This document shows, piece after piece, positions 32,429-42,160 of a DNA stretch of 64,000 nucleotides (its first letter is position 1; the number at the start of each line of letters is the position of its first letter). This DNA comes from Flavobacterium psychrolimnae. Lineage in GTDB: Bacteria; Bacteroidota; Bacteroidia; Flavobacteriales; Flavobacteriaceae. The notes under the pieces are model-generated. The model worked only from the letters and a program-made list of their open reading frames with translations, was not told the origin of the DNA and made no database searches. Made by a program: the position numbers and the translations under genes. The DNA lies in the NCBI RefSeq assembly GCF_003312425.1, contig NZ_QNUX01000002.1, positions 310,001 through 374,000 on the forward strand, written 5' to 3'.

Positions 32429-35400
32429 ATGAGTTTATCCACAACAAGTATTAGAAGACCCGTATTTACCATAGTAATCAATTTAGCCATCGTTTTGTTT
32501 GGCTTAATTGGTTACACTTTTCTGGGAGTTCGAGAATTTCCATCGATTGATCCCGCTCAAGTGTCTATTCGTACGAATTATGCCGGTGCAAATGCTGATA
32601 TCATCGAATCTCAAATTACAGAACCGCTTGAAAAAGCAATCAATTCCATTGACGGAATTAGAAATGTAACTTCTTCCAGTGCGCAAGGAAGCAGTAATAT
32701 AACTATCGAATTTAATCTGGATAAAAATCTGGAAGATGCAGCAAATGATGTCCGTGATAAAGTATCGCAAGCGGTAAGAAACCTGCCTCAGGATATCGAT
32801 TCTCCGCCAGTAGTTTCTAAAGCGGATGCGAATGGCGATGCCATCATTTCGATGACCGTACAAAGTGATACGAGAAATGCATTAGAACTGAGTGATTATG
32901 CCGAAAATGTAATTTCACAACGTTTGGAGACTATTCCTGGCGTAAGTGGTGTCCAAATTTGGGGACAAAAAAGATACGCGATGCGTTTGTGGATTGATCC
33001 GGTTAAACTGGCTTCTTATGGATGTACCGTATCGGAAGTGAGAGATGCGTTGAATAAGCAAAATGTAGAGTTACCTTCAGGAAAACTAACTGGTGACAAT
33101 ACCGAATTGACGGTAAAAACAGTTGGAAACCTTTCTACTGCTGAAGAATTTAACAATATCATTATCCGTACTGAAGGTGAAAAAGTAGTACGTTTCAGCG
33201 ATGTAGGATTAGCGAGCCTTGGACCAGAAAACACAGAAACCAAAATGACACAATCTGGAACGCCATTAGTTGGTGTCGCCATTGTGCCACTTCCAGGAGC
33301 TAATTATTTAGATATTTCTACAGCTTTTTATAAGGAATTCGAAAAATTAAAAAAGGATTTACCTAAAGATATTAAACTGAATATCGCCATTGACAATACT
33401 ATTTTTGTAAAAAAATCGGTTATTGAAGTAGCGGAAACATTAGGAATTTCAATTGTTCTGGTAATCTTGATTATCTATTTATTCTTCCGGGATTGGGCGA
33501 TTGCTTTTAGACCGTTGATTGATATTCCTGTTTCGTTAATCGCTACTTTCTTTATCATGTGGCTTTTTGGTTTTTCTATAAACGTATTGACTTTATTGGC
33601 AATCGTTTTGGCAACGGGACTAGTGGTCGATGATGGAATTGTGGTCACCGAGAATATTTTCAAAAAAGTAGAAGAAGGCATGACGCCTATCGAGGCAGCC
33701 ATCAAAGGATCTAACGAAATATTCTTTGCTGTAATTTCGATTTCGATCACCTTAGCAGCGGTATTTCTTCCTGTAATTTTCCTCGAAGGATTTGTCGGGC
33801 GACTGTTTAGGGAATTTGGCGTCGTCATTGGCGCAGCTGTACTGATTTCGGCATTTGTATCGTTGACATTAACCCCAATGTTGAACGCTTATTTAATGAA
33901 AGGCGGCGAACAAAAAAAATCAAAATTCTACATTCGAACGGAACCTTACTTTCAACAATTAAATAGTGGCTATGCTAGTGCATTAAGTCGTTTTATGAAG
34001 AAAAAATGGTTGAGTTTCCCTATCTTAATTGCTTGTTTTGGATTAATTTATTTGTTTTTCAACCTTTTGCAAAAAGAAACAGCACCTTATGATGACCGAA
34101 GTGGTTTTGTTTTAAGAATGACAACACCTGAAGGTTCCTCCTATGAATATACGGATCGCTTCATGCAGGAAGTGTCAAAATTAGTTGATGATTCGATTCC
34201 GGGCAAAAAAGTAGCCTTGGTAATTACATCTCCTGGTTTTGGATCTTCATCAGTAAACAGTGGTTTTATTCGGGTTTCATTGGTACAACCAAATGAAAGA
34301 ACCGATTCCCAAAAAGAAATTGCAGAGAAACTGACCAAATGGACGAAGCAATATCCCGACGCAAAAACATCCGTAATTGAGCAACCAACTATCGCCGTAA
34401 ACCGACGCGGTGGATTGCCGATTCAATACATTATTCAAGCTCCAAACTTTAAAAAACTGGAAGAAAAAATTCCTGTTTTCATGGATGAAGTTGCTAAAAA
34501 CCCCACTTTTGCGGTTAGTGATGTGAATTTAAAATTCAATAAACCAGAAGTTAATGTAACCATTGACCGAGAAAAAGCGGAAAGTCTAGGAATTTCAGTG
34601 ATTGATATTGCACAAACGTTACAACTTTCATTAAGCGGACAACGTTTTGGTTATTTCATGAGAAATGGAAAACAGTATCAGGTTATTGGACAATTTGACC
34701 AAAAAGACCGTTCAAAACCACTGGATTTAACCTCTATGTTTGTTAAAAATAATATGGGACAATTAATCCAAATGGATAATGTTGTAACGATTGAAGAAAA
34801 AAGTAATCCGCCACAATTGTACCACAACAATCGCTATATGGCGGCAACTGTTTCTGCTGGTCTTGCTCCGGGCAAAAGTATCAGCGATGGAATTGATGCA
34901 ATGAACGAAATAAAAGCCAAAGTTCTTGACGATACGTTTACCACTGATTTAGGTGGAGAATCCAGGGATTTTGTTGAAAGTAGTTCGAATACTGCTTTTG
35001 CATTTGGTTTGGCTTTACTGTTGATATTTTTAATTTTGGCGGCACAATTTGAAAGTTTCATCGATCCTTTCATTATTATTCTGACAGTGCCAATGGCTGT
35101 TGCAGGAGCTTTGTTCTCCTTGTGGTTGTTTGACCAAACGTGGAATATTTTCAGCCAAATTGGGACTGTAATGCTTATTGGTTTGGTAACCAAAAACGGA
35201 ATTCTGATTGTTGAGTTTGCGAACCAGCTGCGGGAACAAGGCAAACCAAAATTAGAAGCCATATTAGAAGCTTCGGAAGCACGATTACGCCCAATTTTAA
35301 TGACGAGTTTGGCGATTTCACTAGGAGCTTTGCCAATTGCAATGTCTCTTGGAGCGGCATCAACGAGTAGAATTGGGATGGGAGTTGTAATTGTAGGAGG

Positions 35401-35524
35401 AACTATTTTCTCATTGGTATTAACATTATTCGTTATTCCAGCAATGTACTTGATGTGGTCCAAAGCCAGAAAACACTATCCTGAATTTGATCATATCGAA
35501 GAATATGAAAAAGATTTCAACTAA
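32429..35524 (+). CDS. RND multidrug efflux pump, AcrB/HAE1 type
   Basis: A 1031-residue inner-membrane pump with the AcrB layout: N-terminal TM helix (VFTIVINLAIVLFGLIGYTFLG), first porter domain (NYAGANADIIESQITEPLEKAINSIDGIRNV), then a six-helix bundle with TGLVVDDGIVVTENI, which carries the Asp-Asp pair of the proton relay. The second porter domain and C-terminal helices (AVAGALFSLW, LIGLVTKNGILIVEFANQLREQGK, RLRPILMTSLA) follow. It exports amphiphilic compounds with the adaptor upstream and the TolC-like protein downstream. Length is standard. A perfect 21-bp tandem duplication precedes its ATG. Confidence 0.96.
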   Translation: MSLSTTSIRRPVFTIVINLAIVLFGLIGYTFLGVREFPSIDPAQVSIRTNYAGANADIIESQITEPLEKAINSIDGIRNVTSSSAQGSSNITIEFNLDKNLEDAANDVRDKVSQAVRNLPQDIDSPPVVSKADANGDAIISMTVQSDTRNALELSDYAENVISQRLETIPGVSGVQIWGQKRYAMRLWIDPVKLASYGCTVSEVRDALNKQNVELPSGKLTGDNTELTVKTVGNLSTAEEFNNIIIRTEGEKVVRFSDVGLASLGPENTETKMTQSGTPLVGVAIVPLPGANYLDISTAFYKEFEKLKKDLPKDIKLNIAIDNTIFVKKSVIEVAETLGISIVLVILIIYLFFRDWAIAFRPLIDIPVSLIATFFIMWLFGFSINVLTLLAIVLATGLVVDDGIVVTENIFKKVEEGMTPIEAAIKGSNEIFFAVISISITLAAVFLPVIFLEGFVGRLFREFGVVIGAAVLISAFVSLTLTPMLNAYLMKGGEQKKSKFYIRTEPYFQQLNSGYASALSRFMKKKWLSFPILIACFGLIYLFFNLLQKETAPYDDRSGFVLRMTTPEGSSYEYTDRFMQEVSKLVDDSIPGKKVALVITSPGFGSSSVNSGFIRVSLVQPNERTDSQKEIAEKLTKWTKQYPDAKTSVIEQPTIAVNRRGGLPIQYIIQAPNFKKLEEKIPVFMDEVAKNPTFAVSDVNLKFNKPEVNVTIDREKAESLGISVIDIAQTLQLSLSGQRFGYFMRNGKQYQVIGQFDQKDRSKPLDLTSMFVKNNMGQLIQMDNVVTIEEKSNPPQLYHNNRYMAATVSAGLAPGKSISDGIDAMNEIKAKVLDDTFTTDLGGESRDFVESSSNTAFAFGLALLLIFLILAAQFESFIDPFIIILTVPMAVAGALFSLWLFDQTWNIFSQIGTVMLIGLVTKNGILIVEFANQLREQGKPKLEAILEASEARLRPILMTSLAISLGALPIAMSLGAASTSRIGMGVVIVGGTIFSLVLTLFVIPAMYLMWSKARKHYPEFDHIEEYEKDFN

Positions 35525-35589
35525 TTTTAAAGGAACGTTGATGATTGAGATTAAAGAGATTCTTTAATCCGAATCAAAAAAATACAACT

Positions 35590-36903
35590 ATGACACATAC
35601 TAAAATACTTTTTCAAAGCTTTATACTAATCTTGTTCTGCGTTGAAACAGCTAGTGCTCAGGAAGTGCTAACTTTAGAAAGCGCTGTTAAAATAGCTTTG
35701 GAGAACAATTACGAAATAAAGATTGCTACCAATAATTTGACCATTCAAAAAACAAATGTTGCTATCGGAAACGCTGGAATGTTGCCTACTGTTACTGCTA
35801 ATGTAGTTGATAATAACAGTATTCAAAATAGTTCACAAACGCGTCAGGACGGGACAGAAACTGAATTAGACAATGCCAAAAACAATAGTTTGACCTATGG
35901 CGTTGGACTGGATTGGACCATTTTTGATGGTATGCGCATGTTTGCACGAATGAATCAGTTGAAAGAATTGCAAAAACTGGGTGAAGCACAATTAAAGTTG
36001 ACCGTAATTACAAGAATCAGTGACGTGAATGCTGCGTATTATGATTTGGTTCAGCAACAACAACAATTAGCGGCATTGGATACGACAATCGTTATTTCAA
36101 ACCAGCGATTGACTTTGGCACAAAACAGATTTACGATTGGAAAAGCTTCAAAATTAGAAGTTTTGAATGCCCAAGTGGATTTGAATACGGATCAGGTTGC
36201 ATTATTAAGACAAAAGGAATTGTACGCTAACAGTAAAATTTTATTAAATCAATTGATGGCCAGAGATGTTTCTACAGATTTCAAAGTAATTGATCAGCTT
36301 GAAGTAGATTCCTTACTATTATTGCCGGAACTTAAAGCTTTAGCCGAAAAACAAAATCCGCAATTAGAAACTCAAATTATTAATAAAAGAGTGGCCGAAT
36401 TAGAATTAAAGCAAATAAAAGCGGCACGTTATCCTACTCTTCGCGTAAATACTGCCTACAATTTTTCAGAAAGTCAATCTAGCCTTGGTTTTGTCGCACA
36501 ATCACAATCGAGAGGTTTTAATTATGGTTTTAGTGCTTCATTAAATTTATTTGATGGTTTTGCACAAAACCGAAATGAGAAAATCGCCAAGATTCAAATT
36601 GAAAATTCCAAATTAAATATTGATCAGCAAAATTTAGCTTTAAACTCACAATTGGCAACTTCTTATCAAACCTATTTGACGAATTTAGAATTGATTGCTT
36701 TGGAAGAAAAAAATGAATCAATTGCCAAGCAAAATTTGAACATAACTTTAGACAAATTCCGCATTGGAACCATAACTACTTTAGAATTCAGAACTGCACA
36801 ATTGAATTATGTGAATGCCAAAGTTCGTTATAGCAATGCACAATTTCAAGGAAAATTATCTGAAATCGCATTACGAGAATTGGCTGGAAATCTTATTTTT
36901 TAA
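35590..36903 (+). CDS. TolC-family outer-membrane efflux protein
   Basis: A 437-residue protein with a signal peptide (MTHTKILFQSFILILFCVE, cut near ASAQ). Two homologous halves follow, beginning EVLTLESAVKIALENNYEIKIA and RVAELELKQIKAARYPTLRV, each made of coiled-coil hairpins and a membrane beta segment. The repeated-half LNLFDGFAQNRNEK motif and KASKLEVLNAQVDL are typical of the TolC/OEP family. I use ATG 35590, not 35545, because the signal peptide begins there with a charged residue pair and the upstream residues are unlike a leader. It is the exit duct for the preceding pump and the last gene of the operon proper. No lipobox Cys, so it is TolC-type and not OprM-type. Confidence 0.93.
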   Translation: MTHTKILFQSFILILFCVETASAQEVLTLESAVKIALENNYEIKIATNNLTIQKTNVAIGNAGMLPTVTANVVDNNSIQNSSQTRQDGTETELDNAKNNSLTYGVGLDWTIFDGMRMFARMNQLKELQKLGEAQLKLTVITRISDVNAAYYDLVQQQQQLAALDTTIVISNQRLTLAQNRFTIGKASKLEVLNAQVDLNTDQVALLRQKELYANSKILLNQLMARDVSTDFKVIDQLEVDSLLLLPELKALAEKQNPQLETQIINKRVAELELKQIKAARYPTLRVNTAYNFSESQSSLGFVAQSQSRGFNYGFSASLNLFDGFAQNRNEKIAKIQIENSKLNIDQQNLALNSQLATSYQTYLTNLELIALEEKNESIAKQNLNITLDKFRIGTITTLEFRTAQLNYVNAKVRYSNAQFQGKLSEIALRELAGNLIF

Positions 36904-36931
36904 TTTACTTTTGTTAAAAAAAGCATCTTAA

Positions 36932-37795
36932 ATGGTTTCATACAATACAAAAGACTGGTTCACTTTCATATTTCGCTTTCACAAAGCGGACACTTTTAGA
37001 ACATTATTGCCAATAATGTTGGCTATTGGGCTATATTCCGGAATTATAGGTTATTTAGAAGTTGAATATTGGAAATTAGCGGATAACAGTTATGTAAAGA
37101 ATATTACAATCATGCATGGAATGCTTGGTTTTGTGATTTCATTATTGCTGGTTTTCAGAACTAATACTGCTTACGACCGTTGGTGGGAAGGACGAAAAAT
37201 GTGGGGCGCTTTAGTGAATAACAGCCGAAATTTTGCCATTAAACTTTCTGTGATTTTAACAGATGAAAAAGACTTAGCTTATTTCAGAAAATTAATTCCC
37301 AGCTATGCTTCTATTTTAAACAAACATTTAAAAGATGAGGAAACCAGTAAACAGCTATTTGACGATGTTGATTTAGAAATTGATCATCACAAACACAAGC
37401 CGAATCAGGTTGCAAAAATGTTGTTTCAAAAGATCAATGATTTATACGATTCCAAAAAAATAACGGGTGATCAACTGATTATTTTAAACGAAGAAGTAAA
37501 ATCCTTTACCGATATTTGCGGAGCTTGTGAAAGAATAAAAAACACTCCTATTCCCTACTCTTACAGCGCTTTTTTGAAGAAATTTATTTTCTTTTATGTG
37601 ATGACTTTACCTTTTGGATATGCTTTTAGCCTTGGGTATTATGTAGTTCCTGTTGTAGTATTCATTTTTTATGTTTTAGCGAGTTTAGAGTTAATTGCTG
37701 AGGAAATTGAAGATCCTTTTGGAGCTGACGAAAATGATTTACCTACACATAAAATTGCGGAGAACATCAAAAAACATGTCGAAGAGTTACTTTAA
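36932..37795 (+). CDS. Bestrophin-family anion channel-like protein
   Basis: A 287-residue membrane protein of the bestrophin/YneE (RFP-TM) family. It opens with DWFTFIFRFHKADTFRTLLPI and holds four membrane segments, at about 22-43, 60-78, 210-230 and 233-251. The family signature is FRTNTAYDRWWEGRKMWGALVNNSRNFA near residue 73. The C-terminus has the acidic patch LELIAEEIEDPFGADENDLPT that in bestrophins binds Ca2+ or forms the gating belt. Bacterial members are homopentameric ion channels. The gene follows the efflux operon by 28 bases and may be co-transcribed with it, though no functional link is known. Confidence 0.93.
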   Translation: MVSYNTKDWFTFIFRFHKADTFRTLLPIMLAIGLYSGIIGYLEVEYWKLADNSYVKNITIMHGMLGFVISLLLVFRTNTAYDRWWEGRKMWGALVNNSRNFAIKLSVILTDEKDLAYFRKLIPSYASILNKHLKDEETSKQLFDDVDLEIDHHKHKPNQVAKMLFQKINDLYDSKKITGDQLIILNEEVKSFTDICGACERIKNTPIPYSYSAFLKKFIFFYVMTLPFGYAFSLGYYVVPVVVFIFYVLASLELIAEEIEDPFGADENDLPTHKIAENIKKHVEELL

Positions 37796-37871
37796 ATTTT
37801 GTTAAACCGTGCTCTGATTCTAATTATTTTTTATTAAATTTAAGCTTTGCCTTTTTTAAAGTTTAAAATAT

Positions 37872-38798
37872 ATGAATAGTAACCGCGCGTTTATAAATCC
37901 ACCTCTTTTATCTAACGAGAAATCATTAAAAACATTAGTTGAAAATAGAACAGTTTACTCGTTGAATCATTGCGAGCTGAATCTTTTTGAAACTTATGAA
38001 TCTACGGCATTAGTTCCTTTGAAATTTAATGACTTTGTGGTCACCAGCATGTTACGAGGCAAAAAAGTAATGCATCTTTTTGACGATCCTGGTTTTGTTT
38101 ATTTACCGGGAGAAACCGTTGTGATTCCTTCAAATGTGGAAATGAAAATAGATTTTCCGGAAGCTTCAAAAAATAATCCTACGCAGTGTTTGGCTTTGGC
38201 GATAGACCAAACTAAAATTACCGATACATTACAGTTTTTGAATGAACGTTATCCAAAAGAAGGGAAAAACCAATTCTGGCAATTGGATTACCAAAATTAT
38301 TTCTTTTATAATAATGTGGAATTAGCCACGACGATAAATAAGTTAATCAAAGAATGCATGAGTACTTCGATTACAAAAGATGCCTTGGCCGATTTGACTT
38401 TGCAGGAATTACTGATTCGGATTATTCAAACTCAAACTGCAAAAGCAATAGATGATGGTTTATTTGCCGACCCAAAAAATCCCATTACACAAGTGGTAGA
38501 ATTTATCCGCTTGAATTTAAAGGAAAATATCAGCATGAAAAATCTGAGCGAAAAAGCATGTATGAGCTCTACTTCGTTCTATAGACTTTTCAAAAGAGAA
38601 TTAGGTATGAGTCCTATCGAATTTGTCATTGGCGAGAAAATAAGATGCGCCAAACAGTTACTTAAAAATCCTACAATACAAATTAATGAAGTTTGCTACT
38701 TATCCGGATTTGAAGATTCCAATTACTTTATTCGTTTGTTTAAAAAACACGAAGGAATTACTCCCAAACAATACCAATTATTGTACGTAATCAATTAG
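37872..38798 (+). CDS. AraC-family transcriptional regulator beside the aldehyde/alcohol dehydrogenase genes
   Basis: A 308-residue regulator. The first 200 residues form an AraC-type N-terminal binding domain of the AraC_N group (VYSLNHCELNLFETYESTALVPLKFNDFVVTS). The C-terminus holds two helix-turn-helix motifs, MKNLSEKACMSSTSFYRLFKRELGMSP and IQINEVCYLSGFEDSNYFIRLFKKHEGITPKQYQ, with the usual GF and FKK...P..Y landmarks. It ends two bases before the DUF779 gene arrives from the opposite strand. The DUF779, alcohol dehydrogenase and aldehyde dehydrogenase genes form the neighbouring minus-strand block, so it is the likely activator of that module. The inducer is unknown but could be an aldehyde or alcohol. 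Confidence 0.92.
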   Translation: MNSNRAFINPPLLSNEKSLKTLVENRTVYSLNHCELNLFETYESTALVPLKFNDFVVTSMLRGKKVMHLFDDPGFVYLPGETVVIPSNVEMKIDFPEASKNNPTQCLALAIDQTKITDTLQFLNERYPKEGKNQFWQLDYQNYFFYNNVELATTINKLIKECMSTSITKDALADLTLQELLIRIIQTQTAKAIDDGLFADPKNPITQVVEFIRLNLKENISMKNLSEKACMSSTSFYRLFKRELGMSPIEFVIGEKIRCAKQLLKNPTIQINEVCYLSGFEDSNYFIRLFKKHEGITPKQYQLLYVIN

Positions 38799-38800
38799 AT

Positions 38801-39175
38801 TTATTCAATATACGTTACGGGTTCAAGCGATAATTCTTCTTCAGGAGTGAAAATTCTATATTCGATTCGGAATGTTTTTTTCAAAGGTGTTTCCAATGAA
38901 AATCCTCCAACCCCAAATGCATCAATCACATCCAAAGTAAAATGAGCGTGTTTCCAGTATTCGAATAAATCCTTGTCTACCCAGAACTCCGTATTTTCGA
39001 TTGTACCAATACAAACATCACCCAATCTTTGATAGAAACCTCCTTTTTCAAAACATTGCGGTTGCGTTCCTTCACAACAACCTCCAGCCTGGTAAAACAT
39101 CAAATCTCCATGCTTTTCCTTTAAAATTTTGATTAATTCTATTGCTTTATCTGTGGCATCAATTCTTTTTATCAT
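38801..39175 (-). CDS. DUF779 domain-containing protein
   Basis: A 124-residue protein of the DUF779 family, with HGDLMFYQAGGCCEGTQPQCFEKGGF near residues 20-45 and DVCIGTIENTEFWVDKDLFEYWKHAHFTLDVIDAFGVGGFSLETP in the rest. The CC pair and a CxxG-like arrangement suggest a possible metal or redox role, but none is proven. DUF779 genes sit beside aldehyde dehydrogenase genes in many bacteria, which fits this locus: the alcohol dehydrogenase gene ends 80 bases upstream and the aldehyde dehydrogenase gene precedes that. It is tail-to-tail with the AraC gene, with two bases between stops. Confidence 0.9.
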   Translation of the reverse strand: MIKRIDATDKAIELIKILKEKHGDLMFYQAGGCCEGTQPQCFEKGGFYQRLGDVCIGTIENTEFWVDKDLFEYWKHAHFTLDVIDAFGVGGFSLETPLKKTFRIEYRIFTPEEELSLEPVTYIE

Positions 39176-39254
39176 AGTTTGTGATTTAAAAATACAACCA
39201 TAATTATTGAAAATTATGGCTGTATAATTTTATTAAATTAATAACGGATTCATT

Positions 39255-40322
39255 CTATCCGTTAATATCAATCAAAATTTTAACTTGAGAAGGATTCGAA
39301 ACCAATACTTCAAATCCTTCCGTAACAATTTCATCTAATGTAATTCTTTTAGTTACTAATTTTTCAACCGGCATACGTCCAAGGTCAATTAATTTTATAA
39401 CTTGAGGAAATATATTTCTGTAGGCAATAATCCCTTTGATTGTAATTTCGCGAACTACCTGATCAAAAGCATCGTGAGTTACCGGTTTTCCAAATAAAGC
39501 AACTAAAACAGCAGTTCCACCATTTTTTAAACTGGCAATTCCTCCATCATATGAGGCTTGAACACCTGCAGCATCAAGAAAAATATCAACACCACCAGCA
39601 ATCAAGTCTTTAATTTGTTGCGGAATATTTTCACTTTTACCGTTGATGATAGTTGTTGCGCCAATTTCTTTGGCTTTTTCCAAACGTTTTTCAGCGATAT
39701 CAACAACAATAATTTCTGCTGCTCCGGCAGCAATAGCAGCCTGAACACATAAAAGTCCAATTGGTCCAGCACCATAAATCAAACAAGATTGTCCCATTTT
39801 TAAACCACTTTGCAAAACAGCATACACGGCAACTGCAGCAGGTTCTACCAAAGCACCTTGTTCAAAACTCATTGAATCCGGTATTTTGTGGACCATATAA
39901 TCCTCTACAACCGTATATTTTGCAAAACCACCATTAGAAGTCAACCCAATAAAACCAAGTGGTTCAGACAGATTATATTCTCCATTAGTAATGAATGGAC
40001 TATCGGGGTTTTTGAAAAGCGGTTCTACCACCACTCTGTCTCCTATTTTTAAATGTTTTACATCTTCCCCAAGTTCACAAATTATTCCTGCAAATTCGTG
40101 TCCTAAAGTAGTTGTGCCTTGATGACCGTTTAAAGGATACGGTTTTTCAACTGGAATCAGCATGGGACCATGTGTGTATTCGTGAAGATCTGAACCACAA
40201 ATTCCTGCAAATTGAACTTCAATTTTAACTTGGTTTGAACCTGTTGTTGGGATTTCTGTTTCTTCTACTCTAATATCTTTTGCAGCATGCCAGCGGGCAG
40301 CTTTCATTGTTTTTGGTGACAT
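39255..40322 (-). CDS. Zinc-dependent (2,3-butanediol-type) alcohol dehydrogenase
   Basis: A 355-residue medium-chain dehydrogenase. Catalytic-zinc ligands are in AGICGSDLHEYTHGP (Cys, then His by position) and GTTTLGHEFAGIICELGEDV (GHE). The NAD-binding loop is CLIYGAGPIGLLCVQAAIAAGAAEIIVVD. It most resembles the 2,3-butanediol dehydrogenase/sorbitol dehydrogenase branch, including DLHEYTHGPMLIP. It lacks the four-cysteine structural-zinc cluster that classical alcohol dehydrogenases carry. It oxidises a secondary alcohol or diol to a ketone with NAD. An ATG at 40307 (MKAARWHA) could be the true start, since family members commonly begin there. It is downstream of the aldehyde dehydrogenase gene with a hairpin between. 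Confidence 0.88.
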   Translation of the reverse strand: MSPKTMKAARWHAAKDIRVEETEIPTTGSNQVKIEVQFAGICGSDLHEYTHGPMLIPVEKPYPLNGHQGTTTLGHEFAGIICELGEDVKHLKIGDRVVVEPLFKNPDSPFITNGEYNLSEPLGFIGLTSNGGFAKYTVVEDYMVHKIPDSMSFEQGALVEPAAVAVYAVLQSGLKMGQSCLIYGAGPIGLLCVQAAIAAGAAEIIVVDIAEKRLEKAKEIGATTIINGKSENIPQQIKDLIAGGVDIFLDAAGVQASYDGGIASLKNGGTAVLVALFGKPVTHDAFDQVVREITIKGIIAYRNIFPQVIKLIDLGRMPVEKLVTKRITLDEIVTEGFEVLVSNPSQVKILIDING

Positions 40323-40338
40323 AGTATTTTGATTTATA

Positions 40339-40372
40339 AAAAAAAGGTAAGCTTTATAACTTACCTTTTTTT
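40339..40372 (-). terminator. Hairpin between the aldehyde and alcohol dehydrogenase genes
   Basis: Stem AAGGTAAG / CTTACCTT (40344-40367) with A- and T-runs on both sides, so it can end transcription on either strand. On the minus strand it lies after the aldehyde dehydrogenase stop (40389) and could act as a partial terminator that sets the ratio of the two dehydrogenases. Confidence 0.7.
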
Positions 40373-40388
40373 AATTTTTATTTCATCT

Positions 40389-41894
40389 CTAAAAGAAACC
40401 TAATCTCTTTTTATCATAAGAAATCAGCATATTTTTTGTTTGGCGGTAATGACCTAACATCATTTTATGATTTTCACGACCAATTCCAGATTGTTTGTAT
40501 CCACCAAAAGGTGCTCCTGCAGGATAAGAATGGTATTGATTAATCCAAACACGACCTGACTGAATCGCTCTTGGAACCTGATAAATTTCATGTGCATCAC
40601 GTGTCCAAAGTCCAGCTCCTAAACCATACATCGTATCATTTGCAATAGCAATCGCTTCTTCAGTTGTTTTGAAAGTAGTAACAGCTAAAACGGGTCCAAA
40701 AATTTCTTCCTGAAAAATACGCATTTTGTTATGCCCTTTGAAAAGTGTCGGTTTGATATAATATCCTTCCGCTAAATTCCCTTCTAGATGATTTTCTTCA
40801 CCACCCGTTAGAACTTCTGCACCCTCTTCTTTTCCTAATTTTATATACGATAGAATTTTCTCTTTTTGAACCAAAGAAGTTTGCGCACCCATCATTGTTG
40901 TTCTGTCCAAAGGATTTCCCATTTTTATCGCTTCGGTTCTTTCAATTACTCGGGCAATAAATTTATCATAAATATCCTCGTGAACTAATAAACGTGAAGG
41001 ACAAGTACAAATTTCACCTTGGTTTAAAGCAAACATTACCGCTCCTTCAATTGCTTTATCGAAGAAATCATCATCAGCATCACATACTGATTTCATGAAA
41101 ATATTTGGAGATTTTCCACCTAATTCTAAGGTTACTGGAATAATATTTTCGGTAGCATATTGCATTACTAAACGACCTGTTGGCGTAGAACCGGTAAAAG
41201 CTGCTTTCGACACTTTTTTGTTCGTTACCAAAGCTCTTCCAAGTTCAGATCCAAAACCATTAACAATATTTATAACTCCAGGAGGAAGGATATCGCCAAT
41301 TAATTCCATTAAAACTAAAATAGAAATTGGGGTACTTTCTGCTGGTTTTAAAACTACAGTATTTCCAGCTGCTAATGCCGGAGCAAGTTTCCAAACAGCC
41401 ATTAAAATTGGGAAATTCCAAGGAATAATTTGAGCAATTACACCTAAAGGCTCGCTCAAAGCGATAGAAACAGTTTGTGAATCCAATTCGGTAATCGAAC
41501 TTTCCTCCGCACGAATAACTCCAGCAAAGTAGCGGAAGTGATCAATTGCTAAAGGCATATCTGCTGCTAATGTCTCCCGAATTGCTTTTCCGTTATCAAT
41601 CGTCTCAACAGTTGCAAGGTATTCCAAGTTATCTTCAATAACCTGAGCAATTTTATTCAATAAGTTACTACGTTCCGTTACAGATGTTTTTCCCCAAGTT
41701 TGAAAAGCTTCGTGTGCTTTATCAACAGCCAGCTCTAAATCTTCTTTACTAGAATGCGCCGCTTGTGTAAATACTTTTCCATCAATAGGAGAAACTACAT
41801 CAAAATAGTTACCATTTACTGGTGCAACAAATTTTCCACCTATATAATTATCATATTTAGCCTTAAATTCAGGTCTTTTTACTACGTTATCCAT
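40389..41894 (-). CDS. NAD-dependent aldehyde dehydrogenase (acetaldehyde type)
   Basis: A 501-residue ALDH. It has [30 protein letters not shown] with the NAD-binding Lys, [24 protein letters not shown] with the general-base Glu, and the nucleophile Cys in [14 protein letters not shown] (third residue of the ICT motif). The GEICTCPSR form is typical of the ExaC/AldB acetaldehyde dehydrogenase branch that pairs with DUF779 proteins. It oxidises an aldehyde to an acid. First gene of the minus-strand module, with the butanediol-type dehydrogenase and DUF779 gene downstream and a TAnnTTTG motif 24 bases upstream. Confidence 0.95.
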   Translation of the reverse strand: MDNVVKRPEFKAKYDNYIGGKFVAPVNGNYFDVVSPIDGKVFTQAAHSSKEDLELAVDKAHEAFQTWGKTSVTERSNLLNKIAQVIEDNLEYLATVETIDNGKAIRETLAADMPLAIDHFRYFAGVIRAEESSITELDSQTVSIALSEPLGVIAQIIPWNFPILMAVWKLAPALAAGNTVVLKPAESTPISILVLMELIGDILPPGVINIVNGFGSELGRALVTNKKVSKAAFTGSTPTGRLVMQYATENIIPVTLELGGKSPNIFMKSVCDADDDFFDKAIEGAVMFALNQGEICTCPSRLLVHEDIYDKFIARVIERTEAIKMGNPLDRTTMMGAQTSLVQKEKILSYIKLGKEEGAEVLTGGEENHLEGNLAEGYYIKPTLFKGHNKMRIFQEEIFGPVLAVTTFKTTEEAIAIANDTMYGLGAGLWTRDAHEIYQVPRAIQSGRVWINQYHSYPAGAPFGGYKQSGIGRENHKMMLGHYRQTKNMLISYDKKRLGFF

Positions 41895-41917
41895 ATTGTT
41901 AAATTTTTATATTTTCT

Positions 41918-41925
41918 CAAAGTTA
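41918..41925 (-). promoter_or_regulatory. -7 promoter element for the aldehyde dehydrogenase module
   Basis: TAACTTTG on the minus strand fits TAnnTTTG, 24 bases before the ATG at 41894. The AT-rich 240 bases upstream, shared with divergent pheT, are the likely binding region for the AraC regulator. No clear operator pair could be read. Confidence 0.5.
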
Positions 41926-42131
41926 GTTTCCTAATTCTTCTTTTTATAGCACAATTCATTCAACTAATAGCATTAAATTTTCATATATTTTTTTTTAACC
42001 TAATTTTATTGTTTAATTCACATTTAATTATGTTTTCTACTATAATATTAACATTTTATTCCGATGTAGTTTAGACCAAATCTGACGCAAAAAAACCAAA
42101 AAAATTGTTTCTTACTCCAACCTGCAATCCT

Positions 42132-42139
42132 TATATTTG
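42132..42139 (+). promoter_or_regulatory. -7 promoter element for pheT
   Basis: TATATTTG fits TAnnTTTG, 22 bases before the ATG. A TTG at 42105-42107 could serve as a loosely spaced -33 element. Confidence 0.6.
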
Positions 42140-42160
42140 CAGTCTCATTAAAATTAACAG

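Noticed and set aside
34834..35463. Long antisense open frame (209 residues) inside the RND pump gene
   Set aside because: It lies entirely opposite a well-supported conserved gene. Its composition is the mirror of the sense codons, and it matches no family I know.
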